A stretch of DNA of 64,000 nucleotides from Geodermatophilus sabuli. GTDB taxonomy: Bacteria; Actinomycetota; Actinomycetes; Mycobacteriales; Geodermatophilaceae. The notes beneath the pieces were generated by a model. The model was not told the DNA's origin and did no database searches. It was given only the letters and a program-made list of their open reading frames with translations. Below are positions 16,895 through 25,581 of the stretch, piece by piece. Numbering within the stretch: position 1 is the first letter of the stretch; every line of letters starts with the position of its first letter. Where the stretch lies: assembly GCF_900215145.1 (NCBI RefSeq), contig NZ_OBDO01000016.1, forward strand, positions 17,356-81,355. Direction: 5' to 3'. The translations under genes and the position numbers were made by a program.

Positions 16895-18798
16895 GCCACC
16901 GGCGGCCGCGGCTCCTCCGGCCGCCGCTCCCCCGGCCACCCCTCCAGCACCGCCCGCGCCGCGCGCCGGCCCTCGAGCACGGCCTCGAGCACGGTGCGCG
17001 GCGCGACGACGTCCCCGGCGGGGACCGTCGCGTCCGGCGCCGTCCCGGGCAGCGGCGGTGCGGCGTCCACCACGACCGCGCAGGGCACCCGGCGCTCGGC
17101 GCCGGTCCAGCGGTCGGCGAGCACCGCGACGCCGCCACCGGCGGCGCGGAGGACGCACCCGGTCTCGCGCCGGACCCCAGCGCGCAGCAGGCGCGTGTTG
17201 GCCGGCGCGAGGTCACCGGCCAGCCGCACGCCGACGACCTCGTCCGGCGTGACCACGGTGACCTCGCGACCGGCCGCGGCGAGCAGCTCCGCCACCCCCG
17301 TGCCGGCCGGCCCGCCGGCGGGATCGTGCACGACCACGGGCCCCGGCGGTGGGTCGGTGCCGGCCAGCACGTCCGCGGCCAGGAGCAGCCACGCGTCGTC
17401 GGCGACGTCGAACCCCGGCGGGCGGGGCCGGGCCCCGGTGGCGACGACGTCGCCGTCGTCCGCCGTGACACCCAGCTCGACACGCACCCCGAGCCGCCGC
17501 ACCTCCCCCTCCAGCCAGTCGGCGAGGTCGGCGAAGCGCGCGCGCCCGGGCAGCGCGGCGACCAGCCGCAGCCCGCCCCCGAGCCGGCCGGAGCGCTCGA
17601 CGAGCCGGACGTCGGCACCCGCCCCGGCCAGCACGCGGGCGGCCTCCAGCCCGGCCGGGCCCCCGCCGACGACGGTCACCCGCCGCCCGGCGCCGGCGGG
17701 GACGCCCGCCGGCTCCCCGGTCTCGTGGCCGCTGCGGGGGTCGGCCACGCAGCTGACCGGCGGGTTGCGGACGTCGAGCACCTGGCAGGCCTGGTTGCAC
17801 AGCGTGCACGGGCGCACCGGGACGCCGGCCCGGGTCCTGGCCACCAGGTCGGCGTCGGCGATCTGGGCGCGGGTCATCTCCGCCGCGTCGGCGACACCTC
17901 CGGCGAGGGCGGCCTCCGCGGCGGCGACGTCCACCACCGAGCCCTGCAGCACCACCGGCGTCCCGCCGGCCGCCGCCCGTACCGCCGCGGTGAGCTCGCG
18001 GTTGGAGCCGGGCGCGGTGTGCCCGTCGGGCCGGTACGCCGAGGCGGCCAGGCCGCTGCCGCGGACCACGACCAGCAGGTCCACCAGCGGGGCCAGCTCG
18101 GCCACGGCGGTGACCGCGGACGCCGGGGTGATCCCGGCCCACGGTGCCTGCTCGTCGCAGGACAGCCGCAGCGCCAGCACCCGGCCGGACCCCAGGTCCG
18201 CGCGGACGGCGGCCAGCACCTCGCGCAGCAGCCGCAGCCGGTCGGTGCCGTGGACGTCGGTGCGGGTGTTGGTGAGGCCGGAGGCGAACTGGCGCAGCAG
18301 CGCCCGTGGGCCGGCGTCGACCTCCACCCCGTCGAGGTCGGCGGCCACCGCGGTGCGGGTCGCGGCCCGGAACCCGGCGACGAGCGCGGCGATCTCGGCC
18401 GGCGCCATCTCCGCGGGCACCTCGCGGGTGACGACGTCCGGCACCGCCGACGGCCCCCACAGCGCCGCCCGGGTGTGCGCGCTGGTCCCCTGCGCCCCGG
18501 TGTGCCCCAGCGAGGCGAGCACGAGCGCACCGGAGGGCCGGCACGCGGCGACGACGTCGGCCCAGCCCGGGCCACAGTCGGCGGCCAGCGGCGCGCGCTC
18601 GTAGGGGTGGTCCGACTCGTGCACCGACGCGGTCTCGGTGACCACGATCCCGCAGCCGCCCACGGCGCGGCGGGCGTAGTAGGCGACGTGCCGCTCCGAC
18701 AGCGACCGGCCGTGGCCGAGGTTGGTCTCGTGCGGGCCGAACAGCACCCGGGAGGGCGCCGTCCGGCCCGCCAGGACCAGCGGCTCGAGCAGCCTCAG
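16891..18798 (-). CDS. Mycofactocin-associated FadH/OYE-family oxidoreductase B (probable CTG start)
   Basis: The product is about 635 residues long. The OYE barrel is followed by Cys331, Cys334, Cys338 and Cys350 for [4Fe-4S], then a VVGGGPAGLEAARVL nucleotide-binding motif. The domain order matches oxidoreductase A. No ATG, GTG or TTG exists at the expected N-terminus. Homology with paralogue A (PLRVGPVTLPNRVVF against PLVLAGRTAPSRVLF) requires residues upstream of the first canonical start, GTG 18747. The frame stays open to a CTG at 18798 that overlaps the mftC stop as CTGA. I therefore give the CTG start and mark it uncertain. Coupling to mftC ties the enzyme to mycofactocin production. 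Confidence 0.82.
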   Translation of the reverse strand: MRLLEPLVLAGRTAPSRVLFGPHETNLGHGRSLSERHVAYYARRAVGGCGIVVTETASVHESDHPYERAPLAADCGPGWADVVAACRPSGALVLASLGHTGAQGTSAHTRAALWGPSAVPDVVTREVPAEMAPAEIAALVAGFRAATRTAVAADLDGVEVDAGPRALLRQFASGLTNTRTDVHGTDRLRLLREVLAAVRADLGSGRVLALRLSCDEQAPWAGITPASAVTAVAELAPLVDLLVVVRGSGLAASAYRPDGHTAPGSNRELTAAVRAAAGGTPVVLQGSVVDVAAAEAALAGGVADAAEMTRAQIADADLVARTRAGVPVRPCTLCNQACQVLDVRNPPVSCVADPRSGHETGEPAGVPAGAGRRVTVVGGGPAGLEAARVLAGAGADVRLVERSGRLGGGLRLVAALPGRARFADLADWLEGEVRRLGVRVELGVTADDGDVVATGARPRPPGFDVADDAWLLLAADVLAGTDPPPGPVVVHDPAGGPAGTGVAELLAAAGREVTVVTPDEVVGVRLAGDLAPANTRLLRAGVRRETGCVLRAAGGGVAVLADRWTGAERRVPCAVVVDAAPPLPGTAPDATVPAGDVVAPRTVLEAVLEGRRAARAVLEGWPGERRPEEPRPPVA

Positions 18799-20027
18799 CG
18801 CAGGTCGAGCCCGGCCAGGGGGGACTCGTCGCAGATCTTCGCCGGGATGCTGGGCATGCCCAGCAGCGTGGGCTGGCCGCGGACCGGCCCCTTGTGCGAG
18901 TGGTCGATGTGGCTCTTCGGCGTGACCAGGTCGAGGTCGCGGGCGGCCAGGGCGCTCTCGCCGTAGCCCTGCACGCACTCCGGGTCCGGGCCGTCCAGCG
19001 GCAGGCCGGTGAAGAACTTGGCCGCCATGCAGCCGCCCCGGCAGGCGTCGAAGTGGGCGCACTTGGTGCAGGCGCCGCCGGTCTGCGGGCTGCGCAGCTC
19101 GGCGAAGAGCTCCGACTGCTGCCACACCCGCTGGAAGCCGCCCTCGTCGCGGACGTTGCCGGCGAGGAAGTTCTCGTGGATGGCGAACGGGCAGGCGTAG
19201 ACGTCACCCACCGGGTCGATCAGGCAGACGACCCGGCCCGCGCCGCACAGGTTCAGCCCGGGCAGGGCCTCGCCGAACGCCGACAGGTGGAAGAAGGAGT
19301 CACCGGTCAGGACGTTGTCGCCGTTGGTCAGCAGCCAGGAGTAGAGGTCCTTCTGCTGCTGCTGGGTCGGGTGCAGCTCGTCCCAGACGTCGGCGCCCCG
19401 GCCGGACGGGCGCAGCCGGGTGATCCGCAGCTGGGCGCCGAAGGAGTCGGTCAGCGCCTTGAACGCGTCGAGCTGCCCGGCGTTCTCGCGGGTGACGACG
19501 ACGGAGACCTTGAAGTCCTTCATCCCGGCCTCGGCCAGGTTCTCCAGGGCCCGGATGGCGGTGGCGTACGAGCCGGTGCCGCGGACCCGGTCGTTGACCT
19601 CGGCGGTCGCGCCGTCGAGGGAGATCTGCACGTCGACGTAGTCGGTGCGGGCCAGCTGCGCGGCGCGGGTCTTGTCCAGCTTCACGCCGTTGGTGGAGAA
19701 CTTGACGCCGACGTCGTGGCCGATGGCGTAGTCGAGCAGGTGCCAGAAGTCCGGGCGGACCGTGGGCTCGCCGCCGCCGACGTTGACGTAGAAGACCTGC
19801 ATGCGCTGCAGCTCGTCGATGACCGCCTCGGCCTCGGCGGTGGACAGCTCGCGCGGGTCCCGCCGTCCCGAGGAGGACAGGCAGTGCGCGCACGCCAGGT
19901 TGCAGGCGTAGGTGAGTTCCCACGTCAGGCAGATCGGCGCGTCCAGCCCGTACTCGAACTGGTCGATCAGGCGCCCGCCGACGGGGCGCTCGGGCGCGGG
20001 CGTGCGGGGCGGCAGGACGGCCGTCAC
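18795..20027 (-). CDS. mftC: Mycofactocin radical SAM maturase MftC
   Basis: The 410-residue product binds the SAM [4Fe-4S] cluster through Cys42, Cys46 and Cys49 (CNLACAHC). The NVGGGEPTVRPDFW motif follows. The C-terminal SPASM domain has cysteines in CGAGRVVC, CPF and CTKCAHFDACRGGC for auxiliary clusters. MftC decarboxylates the C-terminal Tyr of MftA and forms the lactam with Val. GTG 20027 is preferred. An in-frame start at 20066 would add 13 basic residues. Its stop overlaps the start of oxidoreductase B. The order mftA-mftB-mftC is conserved. Confidence 0.96.
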   Translation of the reverse strand: MTAVLPPRTPAPERPVGGRLIDQFEYGLDAPICLTWELTYACNLACAHCLSSSGRRDPRELSTAEAEAVIDELQRMQVFYVNVGGGEPTVRPDFWHLLDYAIGHDVGVKFSTNGVKLDKTRAAQLARTDYVDVQISLDGATAEVNDRVRGTGSYATAIRALENLAEAGMKDFKVSVVVTRENAGQLDAFKALTDSFGAQLRITRLRPSGRGADVWDELHPTQQQQKDLYSWLLTNGDNVLTGDSFFHLSAFGEALPGLNLCGAGRVVCLIDPVGDVYACPFAIHENFLAGNVRDEGGFQRVWQQSELFAELRSPQTGGACTKCAHFDACRGGCMAAKFFTGLPLDGPDPECVQGYGESALAARDLDLVTPKSHIDHSHKGPVRGQPTLLGMPSIPAKICDESPLAGLDLR

Positions 20028-20079
20028 CGCGGGTCCCCCGCGGCGTCGTGGAGCGGAGCGGAGCAACGTCGTCGGGTGC

Positions 20080-20406
20080 TCATGTGGAACTCTCCCGGAG
20101 TTCGATCATCTGCGAACGTGCGAGGTCGGCCAGCGCCTTGACGTAGGCGGCCCGCTGGGCCTCGGGGACCCCGCACGCGACGAGGGTGGCCAGGGCGCTG
20201 GGGTGCTCGGCCAGCGTCTCGACGACGGTGACCAGCGTCTTCGACTTCAGGAACGACAGCTTCCGGTTGCCGAAGTGGTAGACCAGCGCACCGAACGGCT
20301 CGGGGCGGAGCGCCACCGAGCGGGCCCGCCGCCAGGGCAGCGACGGGTCGAAGGCGGGCCCGGGAGCGCCGGAGCCCGGAGGTGGAGCGGCGCCGGCGTC
20401 GCTCAT
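20080..20406 (-). CDS. mftB: Mycofactocin RiPP recognition chaperone MftB
   Basis: The 108-residue product has the PqqD-like fold that binds the MftA leader and presents it to MftC. FDPSLPWRRARSVALRPEPFGALVYHFGNRKLSFL is the diagnostic region (positions ~26-60), followed by helices ending LADLARSQMIELRE. ATG 20406 is used. An earlier ATG at 20454, inside the end of mftA, is in frame and would add 16 residues (RGVLIDAPVAAPAEP), so coupling with mftA cannot be excluded. It lies between mftA and mftC as usual. Confidence 0.93.
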   Translation of the reverse strand: MSDAGAAPPPGSGAPGPAFDPSLPWRRARSVALRPEPFGALVYHFGNRKLSFLKSKTLVTVVETLAEHPSALATLVACGVPEAQRAAYVKALADLARSQMIELRESST

Positions 20407-20438
20407 CGGCTCAGCCGGCGCCGCGACGGGGGCGTCGA

Positions 20439-20552
20439 TCAGTACACCCCGCACATGCCGTCGATGGAGACCTCCTCGACGAGCGACTCCTCGACCAGGG
20501 TCTCCTCGGCAGCCGGGGCCTCGGTGGCCTGGGTGTCGGTGGTCTCGGGCAT
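20439..20552 (-). CDS. mftA: Mycofactocin precursor peptide MftA
   Basis: The 37-residue peptide ends with the invariant IDGMCGVY, whose final Val-Tyr becomes the cofactor core. The leader is acidic with repeated glutamates (AAEETLVEESLVEEVS), as in known MftA. ATG 20552 has a strong AGGAGG 6-7 bases upstream. It is the first gene of mftA-mftB-mftC and diverges from mftR. The complete C-terminal motif makes the identification close to certain. Confidence 0.97.
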   Translation of the reverse strand: MPETTDTQATEAPAAEETLVEESLVEEVSIDGMCGVY

Positions 20553-20574
20553 GGCGCCTCCTGTGATCGGGATT

Positions 20575-20597
20575 ACCAACGTGGGGTGGACGTTAGT
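20575..20597. promoter_or_regulatory. Candidate MftR operator
   Basis: The arms ACCAACGT and ACGTTAGT are inverted repeats with one mismatch, around the 7-bp spacer GGGGTGG. The site lies between mftA and the divergent TetR-family mftR, 22 bp from the mftA start. Its place suggests control of mftABC. The binding protein is inferred. Confidence 0.5.
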
Positions 20598-20747
20598 GAC
20601 ACCCAGTGCCACCGGCAACACCGGGGGGCGGACACGCCGCGCAGGTCAGCGCCGTGCAACCGGCCGGCACGCACCCCGGAGGCCCCGTCCGGGGGACGCG
20701 GCGCGCAGACCGCCCGGACGGTCGCTCCCGTGGCCCAAGATGTACCC

Positions 20748-21341
20748 GTGACCACCCTGCTGCCCGACGCGCGCGCGGACACCCGTGCCCGGATCGAGCA
20801 GGCCGCCCTCGAGCTGTTCGCCCGCACCGGGTTCGAGCAGGTCACCACCGACGAGATCGCCGACGCCGCCGGCATCAGCCGCCGCACGTTCTTCCGCTAC
20901 TTCGCCACCAAGGCCGACGCGGTGTGGGGCGACTTCGCCTCCCACGTGGAGCGGCTCGAGCAGCTGCTCGGGGCGGCGCGGCCAGACCAGCCGGTCCTCG
21001 CCTCCATCTGCGCGGCCTACGTCGAGGTCAACGACTACTCGGCGGCCGACCTGCCGATGCTGCGCCAGCGGATGGCGCTCATCCTGGGCGAGCCGGCGCT
21101 GCAGGCGCACTCGCAGGTGCGGTACGCCGACGTCGACCGGGTGGTCGCCGAGTACGTCGCCCGGCGCAGCGGGGAGCGGCCCGACGCGCTGCTCCCGCGC
21201 CTGGTGGCCACCACCACGCGGGCGGCGGCGACGACGGCGTTCGAGGTGTGGCTGGCCGGCGGGACGACGTCCCTCGGCGACGACCTGCACGCCGCCTTCG
21301 ACCAGCTCGCCGCCGGCTTCCCCACCCTGCGCACCGCCTGA
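20748..21341 (+). CDS. mftR: TetR-family regulator of the mycofactocin genes, MftR
   Basis: The 197-residue product has an N-terminal helix-turn-helix, FEQVTTDEIADAAGISRRTF followed by FRYFATKADAVWGDF, which closely resembles MftR. A TetR C-terminal ligand domain follows. In mycobacteria MftR represses the mft genes and responds to acyl-CoA. GTG 20748 has no Shine-Dalgarno sequence. GTG 20730 would add six residues. The gene diverges from mftA across about 195 bp that contain the palindrome at 20575. Apart from that palindrome and the promoters I see no other gene there. Confidence 0.88.
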   Translation: MTTLLPDARADTRARIEQAALELFARTGFEQVTTDEIADAAGISRRTFFRYFATKADAVWGDFASHVERLEQLLGAARPDQPVLASICAAYVEVNDYSAADLPMLRQRMALILGEPALQAHSQVRYADVDRVVAEYVARRSGERPDALLPRLVATTTRAAATTAFEVWLAGGTTSLGDDLHAAFDQLAAGFPTLRTA

Positions 21342-21349
21342 CGCCCCGT

Positions 21350-21380
21350 CGGTGACGAGCAGCCGAGCTGCCCGTCACCG
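21350..21380. terminator. Hairpin between convergent mftR and the aminotransferase gene
   Basis: CGGTGACGAGCAGC pairs with GCTGCCCGTCACCG at 13 of 14 positions around a 3-nt loop, 9 bp after the mftR stop. A second GC pair (GGGGTGG) follows. A two-way terminator is likely, without a U-tract. Confidence 0.6.
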
Positions 21381-21460
21381 GGGGTGGCCCCCACCCAGAA
21401 CCGGGTCGTCATGTCATGGCCCTCGTGCGTGAGGTCGTGGCAGCGGGACCACGGGTCCGC

Positions 21461-22663
21461 TCAGGCGGCGAGCCACTCCCCCAGGCCGGCCAGCAGGCGG
21501 TCGACGTCCGCGTCGTCGTTGTAGGGCGCCAGCCCCACCCGCAGGCCCCCGGCGTCGCCGAGCCCCAGCCACCGGGACGCCTCGATGGCGTAGAACGAGC
21601 CCGCGGGGGCGTTGACCCCGCGCTCGGCGAGGAAACGGTACCCGTCGGCGGCGTCCCGCCCCTCGAAGGTCATCAGCAGGGTGGGCGTGCGCCGCCGCGC
21701 CCGCGACCACACCGTGACACCGGGCAGGGCGCGGACGCCGTCCTCGATGCGCTCCCGCAGCCGGTCCTCGTGCTCCTCCACCGCGGCCATCCCGACCTCG
21801 AGCCGCGCCCGCCGGTCCCCCTCCGGACCGCCGAGGCCGGCCAGGAAGTCCACCGCCGCGGTGGTGCCGGCGAGCAGCTCGTAGGGCAGCGTGCCCAGCT
21901 CGAACCGCTCCGGGACGGCGTCGGTGGAGGGCAGCAGCTTGTCCGGTCGCAACGTCTCCAGCAACGCGGGTGCGGCGACGACGCAGCCGCAGTGCGGGCC
22001 GAGGAACTTGTAGGGCGAGCAGGCGTAGAGGTCGGCACCGAGCGCGGCGACGTCGACCGCGGCGTGCGCGGTGAGGTGCACGCCGTCGACGTACGTGAGC
22101 GCTCCGGCGTCGTGGGCCTGCGCGGTGATCGTGGCGAGGTCGGGCCGGGTGCCGATGAGGTTGGACGCCCCGGTGACCGCGACCAGCCGGGTGCGCTCGG
22201 AGAGGACGGCGGCGACGGCCTCGGGCGCGAGCTCACCGGTGGCCGGGTCGAACCCGGCCCAGCGGACCGTCGCCCCGCGGGCTGCGGCGGCCTGCACCCA
22301 CGGCCGGACGTTGGCGTCGTGGTCCAGCCGGGTCACCACCACCTCGTCGCCCGGGCCCCACCCGGCCGACAGCACGCGGGAGAGGTCGTAGGTCAGCTGG
22401 GTGGCGCTGCGGCCGAAGACGACCCCGCCGGGGTCGCCGGCGACCAGGTCGGCCACCGCCCGGCGCGCCGCGAGGACGACGTCGTCGGCGTTCCGCTCGG
22501 CCTGCGTCACCCGGCCGCGGTTGGCGATCGGCGCGGTCAGGGTGGCCGCGACCGCCGCGGCGACCGACTCGGGGACCTGCGAGCCGCCCGGCCCGTCGAA
22601 GTGCGCGGCGCCGGCACGCAGGGCGGGGAAGCAGGCACGGACGGCCTCGACGTCGTAGCTCAC
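21461..22663 (-). CDS. Class V aminotransferase / cysteine desulfurase-like protein
   Basis: The 400-residue PLP fold type I enzyme has the FGRSATQLTYDL cofactor loop, a VDGVHLTAHAAVD aspartate-histidine region and the Schiff-base lysine in CSPYKFLGPHCG near residue 210. The group is the cysteine desulfurase-like TIGR01976 type, whose members often lack a proven desulfurase activity. The Cys-containing loop of true IscS/SufS is not evident. GTG 22663 begins VSYDVEAVRACFPAL. It is 59 bp downstream of a flavin monooxygenase in the same direction, so the pair may share a promoter. Confidence 0.85.
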   Translation of the reverse strand: MSYDVEAVRACFPALRAGAAHFDGPGGSQVPESVAAAVAATLTAPIANRGRVTQAERNADDVVLAARRAVADLVAGDPGGVVFGRSATQLTYDLSRVLSAGWGPGDEVVVTRLDHDANVRPWVQAAAARGATVRWAGFDPATGELAPEAVAAVLSERTRLVAVTGASNLIGTRPDLATITAQAHDAGALTYVDGVHLTAHAAVDVAALGADLYACSPYKFLGPHCGCVVAAPALLETLRPDKLLPSTDAVPERFELGTLPYELLAGTTAAVDFLAGLGGPEGDRRARLEVGMAAVEEHEDRLRERIEDGVRALPGVTVWSRARRRTPTLLMTFEGRDAADGYRFLAERGVNAPAGSFYAIEASRWLGLGDAGGLRVGLAPYNDDADVDRLLAGLGEWLAA

Positions 22664-22722
22664 CGCGACAGCATGCCCAGACCACCGCCGCCCCCTGCCA
22701 CCGGCCGTCGTCGGGGCGGTCG

Positions 22723-24162
22723 TCAGCGGGCCGACGCGACGATCCGGTCGGGCCGGACGACGACGGTGGTCGCCCGCGCACCGCGCAGCCAGGCGGTGAG
22801 GACGCCGTCGACATCGGCCACCGCGACCTCCGCACCGCCCGCCGGCCGCACCGCCACCCGCCCCGGCGCGAGCAGCCGCAGCCGCGCCGCCCCGTGGCCG
22901 AGCACGTCGTCCACCGGGCACCGCCGCCCGCCGGCCGCCACCGGGGCGCGGGGCAGCAGGGTGCCGGCCAGCCGCCGTCCGGCCCGGCCGCGGCGCACCA
23001 CGAGCGGGCCCGGGCGCAGCGGCGGCGTCCGGCTGTCGGTGGCGAACGCCGCGACCGCCGGGACCCGGCCGACGGCGGCCAGCAGCGCCCGCCGCAGCAC
23101 CGCCCCGCCGACGCCGCCGCCGGTCATGAGCCGGCCGACCAGGAGCGCCAGGCGCACCAGCGCCCGGGCGTGCGGTGCGCGCTCGGCCTGGTGGGTGTCG
23201 AGCAGGCGGTCGTCGGCCGCGCCGGTGAGCACCGCGGCCAGCTTCCAGGCCAGCTGGTGGACGTCGCGCAGCCCGAGCCCCAGCCCCTGGCCGATGAACG
23301 GCGGGGTGAGGTGGGCGGCGTCCCCGGCCAGCAGCACCCGGCCCGCCCGCCAGCGGTCGGCGACCTGCGCCCGGTACACGTACTCCGCGACGCGCACCAC
23401 CTCCGCGCCGTCCGCACCGGCGGGGGCCAGCAGCGCCGGGAGCGCCTCGGCCAGCGCCTCGCGGCTCTCCCCCGGCCGCAGCCGGAACTCCCAGCGGTAG
23501 CGGTCCCCGGCGACCGGCATGAACGTCGCGGGCCGGTGCGGGTCGCAGACCTGGTGCACCCCGTTCCAGACCGGCAGCGGCGCGGCCGAGCGGAGGTCGG
23601 CGACCAGCCAGCGGTCGGGGCGCCCGAGGTCGGTCATGGCGGCCCCGATGAGCCCGCGCACCGTGCTGTTCGCGCCGTCGCAGCCGAGCACCGCGGCCGC
23701 GGGCAGGTCCGACGGCTCGCCGCCGCCCGACGGCCGCACGGTGACCCCGCCGTCTCGGGCCAGCCCCACCACCTCGACGCCGGTCCGCAGGCCGATGCCC
23801 GGCGCCGCCGCCACGGCGGCCAGCAGCGCCGCCTCCAGGTCGGGCTGGTGGAACATCGACCCCTGCGGCCAGCCGTGCGCGCCGGCGGACGGCGAGCGGC
23901 GGAACTCGGCGAGGGTGCGCAACCGGCCGTCCAGCAGCCGCAGCCCGCTCATCGGCCGGCTCGCCCGCAGGAACGCCTCGGCGACCCCGGCGTCGGCCAG
24001 CGCCCGCAACGCCTCGTCGTCCAGGTGCACCGCGCGCGGCCGGGCGTAGGGAGCCGGCTGCCGCTCGAGGACCAGCACGGACAGCCCGCGGCGGGCCATC
24101 AGCAGGGCCGCGGTGAGCCCCACCGGCCCGGCGCCGACGACGACCACCGGCGCCCCTGACAC
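22723..24162 (-). CDS. FAD-dependent aromatic-type monooxygenase
   Basis: The 479-residue product has the Rossmann VVVVGAGPVGLTAAL at the N-terminus, the CDGANS motif near residue 165 and GDAAHLTPPFIGQGLGLGLRD near 290. This is the set seen in MhpA/PheA-type hydroxylases. The C-terminal thioredoxin-like part is short. It hydroxylates an aromatic or polyketide-like substrate using NAD(P)H; the substrate is unknown. GTG 24162 precedes VSGAPVVVVGAG. An in-frame ATG at 24210 would add 16 residues. It diverges from the NDMA-dependent dehydrogenase across 149 bp that hold an 18-bp palindrome. Confidence 0.87.
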   Translation of the reverse strand: MSGAPVVVVGAGPVGLTAALLMARRGLSVLVLERQPAPYARPRAVHLDDEALRALADAGVAEAFLRASRPMSGLRLLDGRLRTLAEFRRSPSAGAHGWPQGSMFHQPDLEAALLAAVAAAPGIGLRTGVEVVGLARDGGVTVRPSGGGEPSDLPAAAVLGCDGANSTVRGLIGAAMTDLGRPDRWLVADLRSAAPLPVWNGVHQVCDPHRPATFMPVAGDRYRWEFRLRPGESREALAEALPALLAPAGADGAEVVRVAEYVYRAQVADRWRAGRVLLAGDAAHLTPPFIGQGLGLGLRDVHQLAWKLAAVLTGAADDRLLDTHQAERAPHARALVRLALLVGRLMTGGGVGGAVLRRALLAAVGRVPAVAAFATDSRTPPLRPGPLVVRRGRAGRRLAGTLLPRAPVAAGGRRCPVDDVLGHGAARLRLLAPGRVAVRPAGGAEVAVADVDGVLTAWLRGARATTVVVRPDRIVASAR

Positions 24163-24230
24163 GGCTCCAGTCTCCCAGTGAGCGGAAGCCGGGGTAGCGG
24201 CAATGTTGCACATCGCTTCCCCTGGTGTGA

Positions 24231-24248
24231 GGCACGTCATAACGTGCC
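24231..24248. promoter_or_regulatory. 18-bp palindrome upstream of the alcohol dehydrogenase
   Basis: GGCACGT and ACGTGCC are perfect inverted repeats around CATA. The site is 64 bp before the dehydrogenase start and 69 bp from the divergent monooxygenase. Its position fits an operator for a dimeric regulator such as the GAF protein or MftR. Confidence 0.5.
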
Positions 24249-24311
24249 GGTCACGGTCATGCACCCTGCATGCAAGCAGCCCTCGACGGCGAGGGCGACG
24301 AGGAGGTCACT

Positions 24312-25439
24312 GTGCCCGTGAACACCCGCGGCGCGATCCTGCGCTCAGCTCCCGGCAAGTGGGAGGTCACCGACCTGGTCGCGGACGACCCGCGCCAGGG
24401 CGAACTCCAGGTCAAGTTGGCGGCGTCCGGTCTGTGCCACTCGGACGACCACATCGCCACCGGCGACATGACGGTCGGCCACTACCCGTTCCTCGGCGGC
24501 CACGAGGGCGCCGGCGTCGTCACGGCGGTCGGCCCCGGCACCCCGGGCTTCAAGGAGGGCGACCACGTCGTCTTCTCGTTCCTGCCCGGCTGCGGCCGCT
24601 GTCGCTACTGCGCCAACGGTCAGCAGTACATCTGCGACTCCGGCGCCAACCTGCTCGTCGGCTCGCGGTGGGACGACGCGGAGAGCTTCCGCTTCCAGAC
24701 CTCCGATGGCACGCCGGTCGGCCAGATGTGCGGCCTGGGCACCTTCGCCGAGGTGACCACGGTCGACGTCCGCTCGACGGTGAAGATCCCCGACGACATC
24801 CCGCTGGACGTCGCCTGCCTCGTCGGCTGCGGCGTCGGCACCGGCTGGGGCACGGCGGTCCAGGCCGGCGAGGTCAAGGCCGGCGACACGGTCATCGTCA
24901 TGGGGATCGGCGGCATCGGCATCAACGCGGTGCAGGGCGCCTCGAACGCCGGGGCGAGCCACGTCATCGCCGTCGACCCGGTCGCCTTCAAGCGCGAGAA
25001 GGCGATGGAGCTCGGCGCCACCCACGCCTTCGAGAGCATCGAGGAGGCCGCCGAGTTCGGCCGCAGCGTCACCAACGGCCAGGGCGCGGACAAGGTGCTG
25101 ATCACCGTCGGCATCCTGAAGGGCGAGCACGTCGCCCAGGGTGTCGAGGCGCTCGGCAAGGGCGGGCGGGTCGTCATCACCGGTCTCGGAGACCTCACCG
25201 ACGTGGGGATCCCGATCAACCCCAGCATGCTCGCGCTGTTCACCAAGGAGATCCGCGGCGCGCTGTTCGGCGACCAGAACCCCAGCGCCGACATGCTCAA
25301 GATGCTGCGGCTCTACCAGGAGGGCCAGATCAAGCTCGACGAGCTGATCACCAACCGCTACAAGCTCGACGACGTCAACCAGGGCTACGAGGACATGAAG
25401 GCCGGCAAGAACATCCGCGGCGTCATCATCTACGACTGA
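24312..25439 (+). CDS. NDMA-dependent nicotinoprotein alcohol dehydrogenase
   Basis: The 375-residue zinc-dependent MDR dehydrogenase has the catalytic Cys in ASGLCHSDDH near residue 42, GGHEGAGVV near 63 and structural-zinc cysteines in CGRCRYCANGQQYIC. The Rossmann GIGGIGINAVQGA motif is near 195. The match is to the NDMA-dependent family (TIGR03989) that keeps NAD bound and passes electrons to mycofactocin. The RBS AGGAGG at 24301-24306 fixes GTG 24312. An in-frame start at 24270 would add 14 residues with no support. It is the most likely client of the mft genes. Two hairpins follow. Confidence 0.95.
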   Translation: MPVNTRGAILRSAPGKWEVTDLVADDPRQGELQVKLAASGLCHSDDHIATGDMTVGHYPFLGGHEGAGVVTAVGPGTPGFKEGDHVVFSFLPGCGRCRYCANGQQYICDSGANLLVGSRWDDAESFRFQTSDGTPVGQMCGLGTFAEVTTVDVRSTVKIPDDIPLDVACLVGCGVGTGWGTAVQAGEVKAGDTVIVMGIGGIGINAVQGASNAGASHVIAVDPVAFKREKAMELGATHAFESIEEAAEFGRSVTNGQGADKVLITVGILKGEHVAQGVEALGKGGRVVITGLGDLTDVGIPINPSMLALFTKEIRGALFGDQNPSADMLKMLRLYQEGQIKLDELITNRYKLDDVNQGYEDMKAGKNIRGVIIYD

Positions 25440-25446
25440 GGAAGGA

Positions 25447-25497
25447 CCACCCTTCCCCCCGCGCCTCGCAGGCTCGGCGCGGGTCCCTGAAGGGTGG
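25447..25497. terminator. Long hairpin after the alcohol dehydrogenase (diverged repeat copy 2)
   Basis: CCACCCTTC pairs with GAAGGGTGG, and inside it CCGCGCC with GGCGCGG around TCGCAGGCTC. The core CTCGCAGGCTCG and GGGTCCCTG recall the dispersed repeat in reverse orientation. It sits just after the stop, so it is probably a terminator. Confidence 0.65.
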
Positions 25498-25519
25498 CCG
25501 TTCCAGCACGTCACCGGGG

Positions 25520-25553
25520 CCGGGGCGTCCCCCTCTCTGCGGGGGCGCCCCGG
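25520..25553 (+). terminator. Second GC hairpin before the MoxR gene
   Basis: CCGGGGCG-T-CCCC pairs with GGGG-CGCCCCGG around CTCTCTGCG. It lies 29 bp before the MoxR start, so it separates the dehydrogenase from the MoxR-VWA pair unless read-through occurs. Confidence 0.55.
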
Positions 25554-25581
25554 TCGCGCGTCCCCCACCCGAAGGAGAACC

